Assembly: GCA_964397655.1 (NCBI GenBank)
Contig: CAYNKA010000012.1
Span: 66,098-130,097 of the forward strand
Source of the DNA: CAYNKA01 sp964397655
GTDB lineage: Bacteria > Spirochaetota > Spirochaetia > DTKZ01
DNA: 64,000 nt
Reading direction: 5' to 3'
Below, piece by piece: positions 57,887 through 64,000 of this stretch. A program made the position numbers and the translations under genes. The notes under the pieces are model-generated. The model did not search any database. It had not been told where the DNA came from and saw nothing but the letters and a program-made list of their open reading frames with translations. Within the stretch, counting starts at the first letter, position 1; the number at the start of each line of letters is the position of its first letter.

Positions 57887-58635
57887 GTGTATTCCCCGAA
57901 GGAACGTTCCGTGAAGTCGAGGGGATGGAGCCCATAGGCTCCGGCCTTCGCGGCCGCGGTTTCCGCGGGACCGTCCTCCGCCACCTTCCCGCCGTCCATG
58001 ATGACGAGCCGGTCCGCGTGCGCCAGGGCCTTTTCCAGCTCGTGGGTGATGAGGACGATGCCGGTGCCCCGCCGGTGGAGATCCACGACGAGCCGGAGCA
58101 CTCCGCGGACGCCCGGGTAGTCGAGGTTAGCGAAGGGCTCGTCCAGCACGAGGATGTCCGGATCCATGGCGAGGACCCCGCCCACAGCGAGCCGCCTCTT
58201 CTCGCCTCCGGAGAGGCGCGAAGGCGGCACATGGATCTTCCCGCCCAGGTCGAGGCGTTCGAGGGTCCTTCCGACCGCGGACACGATCTCATCTTCCGGG
58301 AGCCGGGCGTTCTCCGGGCCGAAACGGAGCTCGTCCTCCACGGATTGGGCGACGAGCTGATGGTCCGTGTCCTGGAAGACGAAGCCGATCCTCTTCCTGA
58401 GCTCCGCGAGTCGTTTCCCGGCCGGCTCGCCGCGGAAGAGAACCTCTCCCGAGGTCGGCCGGACGAGGCCGAGGAGGTGCCGGACGAGCAGGGTCTTTCC
58501 CGATCCGTTCTTCCCCGCGATGATGACGAACTCCCCCCGCCTGAAACCGAGCGAAACGTCCTCGAGCCCGCGGAAACCTCCGGGGAACTCGTGGGTGAGG
58601 GCGCGGGCCTCGATGAGCGGCTCGGCCGGGCTCAT
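57874..58635 (-). CDS. ecfA: ECF transporter ATPase EcfA (BioM-like)
   Basis: 253 residues. Walker A AGKNGSGKTLLVRHL (~39-53), Q-loop in FVFQDTDHQLVAQSVEDE, signature LSGGEKRRLAVGGVL (~139-153), Walker B ILVLDEPFANLD (~159-170) and switch His in ITHELEKA (~195-202). Only one ATPase gene is present, so it is probably a homodimer, as in BioMNY systems. Overlaps bioY by four bases. Confidence 0.92.
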   Translation of the reverse strand: MSPAEPLIEARALTHEFPGGFRGLEDVSLGFRRGEFVIIAGKNGSGKTLLVRHLLGLVRPTSGEVLFRGEPAGKRLAELRKRIGFVFQDTDHQLVAQSVEDELRFGPENARLPEDEIVSAVGRTLERLDLGGKIHVPPSRLSGGEKRRLAVGGVLAMDPDILVLDEPFANLDYPGVRGVLRLVVDLHRRGTGIVLITHELEKALAHADRLVIMDGGKVAEDGPAETAAAKAGAYGLHPLDFTERSFGEYTWLN

Positions 58636-59225
58636 GCCTCGTCCCCCGCGCCCTCTTCCTTCACGATGCCGCGGACCTGCGCGCCGAGCACCGCTGCCGC
58701 GGCGGCCTTGAAGACGTCGCCCGCGATGAAGGGGAGGAGTCCGGCTGCCATTGCCTTGCCCCAGGGCAGGCCGAGCCTGAGCTTCAGCCAGGGGACTCCG
58801 ACCGCGTAGACGACGACGACTCCCGCGAGGGCCGCCGCGAAGTCCCTCGCGAACCGCCGCAATTTCGCGTCTCTGCCGGAGCCTTCACCGACCTGCGGAT
58901 TACGGGAGGCGAGGAACCCGGCCGCGAGGGCCGCGAAGGGATAGGCGACGAGGTACCCGGCCGTGGGTCCGGCGAAGACCGCGACGCCCCCCTTTCCTCC
59001 TGCGAAGACCGGAAGCCCGAAGGCGCCGAGGAGGATGTAGAGCCCTGCGCTCGCGGCCCCCCGAAGTCCGCCCAGGACGATGCCCGCGAGGAAAACGAAG
59101 AAATTCTGGAGCACGATGGGGACCGGGCTCCAAGGCAGGGGAACGGCGATGTAGGCCCCCACGACGGTCATGGCCGCGAACACGGGAACCAGCATGGATC
59201 TCTTCAGGTCGGGTGTCTTGTGCAT
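58632..59225 (-). CDS. bioY: Biotin transporter BioY
   Basis: 197 residues, six helices. The BioY signature is clear: VPLPWSPVPIVLQNFFVFLAG at ~28-47 (biotin/ATPase-proximal loop), GGLRGAASAGLYILLGAFGLPVF (~52-74), and GPTAGYLVAYPFAAL (~86-100). It binds biotin with high affinity in the membrane. A cytoplasmic insert at ~109-130 is charged and longer than usual. Confidence 0.94.
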   Translation of the reverse strand: MHKTPDLKRSMLVPVFAAMTVVGAYIAVPLPWSPVPIVLQNFFVFLAGIVLGGLRGAASAGLYILLGAFGLPVFAGGKGGVAVFAGPTAGYLVAYPFAALAAGFLASRNPQVGEGSGRDAKLRRFARDFAAALAGVVVVYAVGVPWLKLRLGLPWGKAMAAGLLPFIAGDVFKAAAAAVLGAQVRGIVKEEGAGDEA

Positions 59226-59240
59226 GATTTTTCCTTCCTT

Positions 59241-60167
59241 TCACGACGGAACGCAATGGAGACAGTCGGCGTACGAGAAGCCTCGGACCTCGCCGTTTTC
59301 TCCGCGGACCAACAGCGAACCTCCGGCGTCCGCGCCGGCCGCCGTCCCCGCGAAGGTTTCGCCCCAGGCAGTCCTCATCAGGACCCTTTTCCCGATGGTG
59401 GCGGAACGGGCCTTCCACCGCGGGACCGCGTCCCCGAGGGCCGGATCGCGGACCGACTCCGCGAAGGCCCTGAGAAATCGATCGAGGACCCTTCGCCTCT
59501 CGACCTTCGTCCCGCGGATCCCGGCGACCGAAGCCGCGCTCCCGCCCGGCCCGGGATTGTTGAGGTTCAGTCCCACGCCGACCGCGATGCGTCTCGAGAC
59601 GTCGCCCGCGAGCTCTGCGTCGAGCAGGACCCCGCCGAGTTTCGCCTCGCCCGCCACGACGTCGTTGGGCCATTTCGCCCGGGCGGGCACGCCGTAGAGC
59701 TCCTCGAGGACCTCGGCCGCTATGGCCGCTGCAAGAAGCGGGAAGCGTTGGACGATGCCCGCGGGCGTCGATAGTTCCATGGCCATCGTGAAGTAGAGCC
59801 CGCCTTCTTCGGATTCCCAGGGCCTTCCCATGCGGCCTCGCCCGGAAATCTGACTCCCCGCCACCACGACGGTCCCCGCCGAACCCTCCCTCGGGCTGCG
59901 GCGTTTCGCCTCCTCCATCGTCGTCTCCACACGCTCGCGGTAGACGATCTCGAAACCGTTGCCTTCGAGCTCCCACGGGTGGAGAAAGTCGCCGCCGCCT
60001 TCGACGAGGTAGCCGTCCTCGCCGGCGCTTATCGGATAGCCGAGAGCCTTGAGAGCCTTGACGTGTTTCCACACCGCGACGCGGGAAATCCCGATCTCCC
60101 TTCCGATCGCTTCCCCCGAAAGGGGGACGGAGGATGCCCGTAATAAAGAAAGAATTCGCTCTTTCAT
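59241..60167 (-). CDS. birA: Biotin-protein ligase / biotin operon repressor
   Basis: 308 residues. N-terminal winged HTH (1-~60: SLLRASSVPLSGEAIGREIGISRVAVWKHVKAL), so it is the group II regulator-enzyme. The ligase domain has SQISGRGRMGRPW (~104-116), FTMAMELS, the biotin-binding KWPNDVVAGEAKLGGVLLD (~165-183) and GVGLNLN (~197-203). It attaches biotin to acceptor lysines, here probably the two sites of OadA and an acetyl-CoA carboxylase carrier. It heads the operon birA-bioY-ecfA-ecfT behind an operator it likely binds itself. Confidence 0.94.
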   Translation of the reverse strand: MKERILSLLRASSVPLSGEAIGREIGISRVAVWKHVKALKALGYPISAGEDGYLVEGGGDFLHPWELEGNGFEIVYRERVETTMEEAKRRSPREGSAGTVVVAGSQISGRGRMGRPWESEEGGLYFTMAMELSTPAGIVQRFPLLAAAIAAEVLEELYGVPARAKWPNDVVAGEAKLGGVLLDAELAGDVSRRIAVGVGLNLNNPGPGGSAASVAGIRGTKVERRRVLDRFLRAFAESVRDPALGDAVPRWKARSATIGKRVLMRTAWGETFAGTAAGADAGGSLLVRGENGEVRGFSYADCLHCVPS

Positions 60168-60169
60168 TC

Positions 60170-60197
60170 GTTAACCGGTAATTGATAGTAGGTTAAC
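60170..60197. promoter_or_regulatory. BirA operator upstream of birA-bioY-ecfAT
   Basis: GTTAACC (60170-60176), 14-base spacer, GGTTAAC (60191-60197): a perfect inverted repeat of the biotin repressor type (TTGTAAACC-N14/15-GGTTTACAA class). It overlaps a minus-strand -10-like TACTAT (60190-60185) and ends three bases before the birA start codon (60167). Confidence 0.75.
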
Positions 60198-60321
60198 ATA
60201 AGCCGGCGATCCGCGCAAGCGGCCGGAGGGGGGGGGAACCGTTCGTAGGGCCTCCGGGGATCTCCCGGCGGCATGCGGGGACGGAGGAGTCTCCGGGCTC
60301 ACACCGGGCGCACGCGGGGGT

Positions 60322-60350
60322 TTGATTCTTTTGCCCGGTGATAATAAAAT
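60322..60350 (+). promoter_or_regulatory. Promoter of htrA
   Basis: TTGATT (60322-60327), 17-base spacer, TAAAAT (60345-60350); Shine-Dalgarno GAGGTG precedes the start at 60379. Confidence 0.55.
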
Positions 60351-60378
60351 AGGAACAGATCGGACAAAGAGGTGCGTC

Positions 60379-61653
60379 ATGCGTTTATATAGCAGAAGCC
60401 AGGTGATTTTCTTTTCGCTCACAACGGCTCTTCTCGTTTTCCTGTTCGCCCTGGGATTCGGTATGGTCCGATTGGGTTCCGACGATCCGGCAGTCGAAGC
60501 CGCCGAAACGCCCAAGAACGGAGTCAACGGATCCGGCGACTCCCAGGTTTCCGCGGAAAGGAAGCCCGAGGGCAGGTTCGAACTCAAGACGGATTCTCCT
60601 TCCCCGAACCTGCTCCCGGTCAACAACTCGGGAAGATTCACCGAGGACGAGCAGGAAACCATCAAGGTCTACGAGTCGAGGAACGAGGGGGTGGTGAACA
60701 TCACGACCGAGATCCTCGCCTACAACTGGTTCCTGGAACCGGTTCCCCAGGAGGGGGGCACCGGCTCCGGCTCCATCATCGACACGAGGGGCTACGTCCT
60801 CACGAACAATCACGTCGTGGCCAAGGCCTACAAGGTCTTCCTCACCCTCGCGGACCAGAGCCAGGTGGAGGGGACCGTGGTGGGCACCGATCCGGAGAAC
60901 GACCTCGCGGTCATCAAGTTCGATCCCAAGGGCAAACAGCTCACCACCATACCCCTCGGCACGAATTCCAAGCTCAAGGTCGGGCAGAAGGTCCTCGCCA
61001 TCGGCAACCCCTTCGCCTTCGACCGCACCCTCACGAAGGGCATCGTCTCGGGCCTCGGCAGGCCCATCAAGACCGACGGCGGGCTCGTGATCCGCGACAT
61101 GATCCAGACCGACGCCTCGATCAACCCCGGCAATTCCGGCGGGCCTCTCCTCGACTCCCAGGGGAACATGATCGGCATCAACACCATGATCTTCTCGCCC
61201 TCGGGCGGTTCCGTGGGCATCGGCTTCGCGGTCCCGGTGGACACCGCGCGCAGGGTGGTCCCTGACCTCATCCAGTTCGGAAAGGTGAAGCGGGGCTGGA
61301 TCGACGTGGTGCCGGTCCAGCTCTTCCCGGCACTCGTGAACTACGCGAAACTCCCGGTAGCGAGGGGCCTCCTCGTTTCCAAGCTCATATCCGGCGGCAA
61401 CGCGGAGAAGGCGGGCATCAAGGGAGGGGCGCGGAGCGAGGCCGTCCGGTACGGAAGCTCAATCATCTACCTGGGCGGGGACATCATCACCAAGGTGAAC
61501 TCGCAGAAGATCGAGTCCCTCTCGGACCTCTACGCGGCCCTGGAGGACAAGAAGCCGGGCGAGTCGGTCCTCGTGACCGTGTATCGAGGCAAGGCGCTCA
61601 AGGAATTCAAGATCGCGCTGTCCGAACGGCCCGAACGCTTCCAGTGGGACTGA
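60379..61653 (+). CDS. htrA: HtrA/DegP-family serine protease
   Basis: 424 residues. An N-terminal hydrophobic segment (~8-30, VIFFSLTTALLVFLFALGFG) serves as signal anchor. The trypsin-like domain has the complete triad His145 (TNNHVV), Asp175 (ENDLAV) and Ser253 (GNSGGP), followed by a single PDZ domain (~320-415) with ARGLLVSKLISGG and a GGDIITKVN loop. It is a periplasmic quality-control protease/chaperone. One PDZ domain gives the DegS/HtrA1-like architecture. Followed by uvrB after 12 bases. Confidence 0.94.
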   Translation: MRLYSRSQVIFFSLTTALLVFLFALGFGMVRLGSDDPAVEAAETPKNGVNGSGDSQVSAERKPEGRFELKTDSPSPNLLPVNNSGRFTEDEQETIKVYESRNEGVVNITTEILAYNWFLEPVPQEGGTGSGSIIDTRGYVLTNNHVVAKAYKVFLTLADQSQVEGTVVGTDPENDLAVIKFDPKGKQLTTIPLGTNSKLKVGQKVLAIGNPFAFDRTLTKGIVSGLGRPIKTDGGLVIRDMIQTDASINPGNSGGPLLDSQGNMIGINTMIFSPSGGSVGIGFAVPVDTARRVVPDLIQFGKVKRGWIDVVPVQLFPALVNYAKLPVARGLLVSKLISGGNAEKAGIKGGARSEAVRYGSSIIYLGGDIITKVNSQKIESLSDLYAALEDKKPGESVLVTVYRGKALKEFKIALSERPERFQWD

Positions 61654-61665
61654 CGGGTTAATTCC

Positions 61666-63660
61666 TTGGCGGCGAACCATTTCCGCGTCGTCTCGCCCTT
61701 CGCCCCGGCCGGAGACCAGCCCGAGGCCATCGAAGCCTTGGCGGGCGGCATCCTCGGCGGGAGACGATTCCAGACGCTGAAGGGAGTGACCGGATCGGGG
61801 AAGACCTTCACCATGGCGAAGGTGATCGAGCGCCTCCAGCTCCCGACCCTCGTCATCTCCCACAACAAGACCCTGGCCGCCCAGCTCTACCGCGAGTTCA
61901 AGGAATTTTTCCCGGAGAACGCGGTCGAGTACTTCGTCTCCTACTACGACTACTACCAGCCCGAGGCCTACGTCCCATCCAAGGACCTTTATATAGAAAA
62001 GGACGCCTCGATCAACGACGAGATCGACCGGCTCCGCCTGGCGGCTACCACGGCCTTGAGCGAGCGGCGTGACGTGATCGTCGTGGCTACGGTGTCCTGC
62101 ATCTACGGCCTGGGCAGCCCGGACATGTACCGCGACATGAGGGTGCGCGTGGACCTGGGCACCAGGACCGACCCTACGAAGATCAGGACGAAGCTCGTCG
62201 CCCTCCAGTACGAGAGGAACGACGCGGTCCTGAAGCGCGGCTCCTTCCGCATCCGGGGCGACGTCATGGAGATCTGCCCCGCGTATATGGAAGAAGCCTA
62301 CCGCATCGAGTTCGACTGGGACGAGGTGAGGAGCATCAAGCGCTTCAATCCCGTCTCTGGCGAGATCCTCGCGGAGCAGGACGCGCTCTTCATCTACCCC
62401 GCGAAGCACTTCGTCATGCCCGAGGACCAGGTGAGGAAGGCCGTGGACAAGATCCAGGCCGAGCTCTCGGCCCGCTACGACGAGCTCCTCGCCGCGAACC
62501 GTCTCGTGGAGGCCCAGAGGATCAAGACCCGCACCGAGTACGACATCGAGATGCTCCGCGAGATGGGCTACTGCCCGGGGATCGAGAACTACTCCCGCCA
62601 CCTCTCGGGCAGGGAGGAGGGCGAGCGGCCCGCCGTGCTCATCGACTACTATCCCGAGAAGTACCTCTGCTTCATCGACGAGTCCCACGTCACCATCCCC
62701 CAGCTCAGGGCCATGTACAACGGCGACCGAGCGCGGAAGACCTCCCTCGTGGATTACGGCTTCCGCCTGCCTTCCGCCCTGGACAACCGGCCGCTCTACT
62801 ACGCGGAGATCGAGGAACTCCTCGACTCGGTCGTGTACGTGTCCGCGACGCCGAGCGAGGAGGAACTCGAGAAGTCCGACAAGGCCGTCGTGGAGCAGAT
62901 CATCCGTCCCACGGGCCTCCTCGACCCCGAGGTAACGGTCAGGCCGAGCGAGGGCCAGATCGAGGACCTGTACGCGGAAATCCGGAAGCGCATCGAGGCC
63001 GGCGAGCGGACCCTGGTCACCACCCTCACGAAGAAGATGGCCGAGGACCTCACGAACTACCTCCAGGGCATGGGCCTCAAGGTCCGGTACCTCCACTCCG
63101 AGGTGGAGACCATCGAGCGCGTGGAGATCCTCACCGACCTCAGGGCGGGCAAATTCGACGTGCTCGTGGGCATCAACCTGCTCCGCGAGGGACTCGACCT
63201 TCCCGAGGTCTCCCTCATCGCCATCCTGGACGCGGACAAGATCGGTTTCCTGCGCTCCGCGACGAGCCTCATCCAGACCATCGGCCGCGCGGCGCGCAAC
63301 GTGAACGGCACGGTGATCATGTACGCGGACCGGATGTCCGACGCGATGAAGCTCGCGATAAGCGAGACCGAACGCCGCCGCGCCCGGCAGCAGAAGTACA
63401 ACGAGGAGCACGGGATCACGCCGAAGACCATCAGGAAGGCGGTCCTCGACATCCTCGAACGGAAGAGCGACGAGAAGAAGTCCGTAGAACGGGTCACGAT
63501 CGACGTGCTCGAGAAGGGCTTCAACCTCCTCATCCCCAAGGAGCGCGCGGCCCTCGTCCGGGAGCTCGAGGCCCAGATGCTCGAGCACGCGAAGAACCTC
63601 GAGTTCGAGGAGGCCGCCCTGGTCCGCGACGAGATCGCCCGGATCAAGGGGATGGGGTAG
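61666..63660 (+). CDS. uvrB: UvrABC system protein B
   Basis: 664 residues from a TTG at 61666. Helicase motif I GVTGSGKTFT (~40-49), the DNA-inserting hairpin YYDYYQPEAYVP (~94-105), motif II-type DESH (~335), motif V/VI GINLLREGLDLPEV and QTIGRAARN, and the C-terminal UVR domain ending FEEAALVRDEIARIK. It verifies DNA lesions after UvrA and recruits UvrC for nucleotide-excision repair. No Shine-Dalgarno is obvious, so it may be translated by coupling to htrA. Confidence 0.96.
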   Translation: MAANHFRVVSPFAPAGDQPEAIEALAGGILGGRRFQTLKGVTGSGKTFTMAKVIERLQLPTLVISHNKTLAAQLYREFKEFFPENAVEYFVSYYDYYQPEAYVPSKDLYIEKDASINDEIDRLRLAATTALSERRDVIVVATVSCIYGLGSPDMYRDMRVRVDLGTRTDPTKIRTKLVALQYERNDAVLKRGSFRIRGDVMEICPAYMEEAYRIEFDWDEVRSIKRFNPVSGEILAEQDALFIYPAKHFVMPEDQVRKAVDKIQAELSARYDELLAANRLVEAQRIKTRTEYDIEMLREMGYCPGIENYSRHLSGREEGERPAVLIDYYPEKYLCFIDESHVTIPQLRAMYNGDRARKTSLVDYGFRLPSALDNRPLYYAEIEELLDSVVYVSATPSEEELEKSDKAVVEQIIRPTGLLDPEVTVRPSEGQIEDLYAEIRKRIEAGERTLVTTLTKKMAEDLTNYLQGMGLKVRYLHSEVETIERVEILTDLRAGKFDVLVGINLLREGLDLPEVSLIAILDADKIGFLRSATSLIQTIGRAARNVNGTVIMYADRMSDAMKLAISETERRRARQQKYNEEHGITPKTIRKAVLDILERKSDEKKSVERVTIDVLEKGFNLLIPKERAALVRELEAQMLEHAKNLEFEEAALVRDEIARIKGMG

Positions 63661-63685
63661 AGATGTTTTGTCCGGTAATGCAAGT

Positions 63686-63961
63686 TTAATGTAGGTTATA
63701 ATGTAAACTAGGTAAAAAATTTTGAAATAAAAAACCGAAGACAGTCCCGATAATTCCTGAAATCATAGCTAAAAGTAGGTCATCTTTTTTTCGAATCCAG
63801 AAATTTGAATTATCAATTCTATGTGATTAATAAATTGTTGAATGAGCTTTATTACGATAATAAAGATTTAGTAGTCCCAATAAAATAAAAATAGCAATTA
63901 GCAACCAGAAAATATAATGAAACCATACTGGATAATTAATTTTTTCTTGAGCCTCTTTCAA
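63686..63961 (-). pseudogene. AT-rich membrane-protein gene interrupted by a stop codon
   Basis: On the minus strand one frame from TTG at 63961 encodes KEAQEKINYPVW, a transmembrane helix (IFWLLIAIFILLGLLNLYY), then a TAA at 63829-63827. The same frame continues uninterrupted with SHRIDNSNFWIRKKDD and a second helix (LLLAMISGIIGTVFGFLF) to a stop at 63686. The composition is far more AT-rich than the rest of the window, pointing to recent acquisition. It looks like a small two-helix membrane protein with a nonsense mutation, or two separate peptides. No family recognised, and no Shine-Dalgarno is visible. Confidence 0.45.
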
Positions 63962-63978
63962 AAATCGACGTGAGAAGT

Positions 63979-64000
63979 TAAGCGGCGGGAGATTCGAGCC
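63979..64000 (-). tRNA. Possible tRNA 3' end cut by the right edge
   Basis: The minus strand reads GGCTCGAATCTCCC then GCCGCTT and A: a T-loop-like TCGAAT, a descending T-stem strand, and a seven-base acceptor strand with discriminator A. Position 54 would be C in place of T, and CCA is not encoded. Only 22 bases are inside the window, so this cannot be confirmed or typed. Confidence 0.35.

Overview
The window is high-GC bacterial DNA that reads as a motile spirochaete. The clearest signs are a large acidic TPR membrane protein of the periplasmic flagellar collar type (FlcA-like, 36083-39265), a FlgM anti-sigma-28 gene preceded by a textbook sigma-28 promoter (9190-9216), relaxed lipoprotein signal peptides, and solute-binding proteins whose mature ends begin with Gly-Gly. 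I cannot name the genus from sequence alone. Nearly all of the window is ordinary chromosomal gene content; no IS element, prophage or CRISPR array is visible. The only clearly foreign-looking stretch is the AT-rich right edge (63661-64000).

Layout. 1-11927: an NHL-repeat lipoprotein cut by the left edge, a Lon-like protease, an HDOD signalling protein, small redox proteins, a TrmH-type methyltransferase with a metal-site-degenerate Fe-ADH-fold protein, flgM, rsmI, two Cys-rich proteins and a lipoprotein. 12044-18934 (minus): an orphan solute receptor, GTP-dependent PEP carboxykinase and the oadG-oadA-oadB sodium-pumping decarboxylase; together they handle oxaloacetate. 19161-27289 (plus): a chemoreceptor, fabD-fabG-fabF, and a periplasmic receptor lipoprotein overlapping a histidine kinase gene. 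27317-35938: PP2C phosphatase, an ion transporter, trpB2, phospholipid synthesis genes (psd, pssA), a nucleotidyltransferase, citrate synthase, a HAD phosphatase and a secreted glycogen-binding-fold protein. 36083-45901: flcA, ilvE, yqgE, then manC / BamE-like / aroDE overlapping on the minus strand, a tiny membrane protein and a secreted isochorismatase-fold protein.

46012-53849 is the most interesting accessory locus. A minus-strand operon encodes two TIM-barrel isomerase/epimerase-like proteins and a complete ABC importer (ATPase, two permeases, binding protein). It is driven by a promoter whose spacer contains a LacI/GalR-type palindrome. A third TIM-barrel protein, paralogous to the first, is encoded convergently at the far end, and an SGNH esterase gene sits just upstream. 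The substrate is unknown. 53948-56494 is the divergent ilvC/ilvY pair. 57128-60167 is a biotin uptake operon (birA-bioY-ecfA-ecfT) with a BirA-type operator at its head. 60379-63660 holds an HtrA protease and uvrB.

A recurring feature is promoter placement. At more than a dozen transcription units a -35/-10 pair with a 17-18 base spacer ends only 5-10 bases before the start codon, often with no Shine-Dalgarno sequence, which predicts widespread leaderless or near-leaderless mRNAs. Rho-independent terminators are common. Two of them (after pckG and ilvE) are preceded by copies of a 56-base element with a palindromic core. All functions are assigned by reading motifs; no database search was possible.
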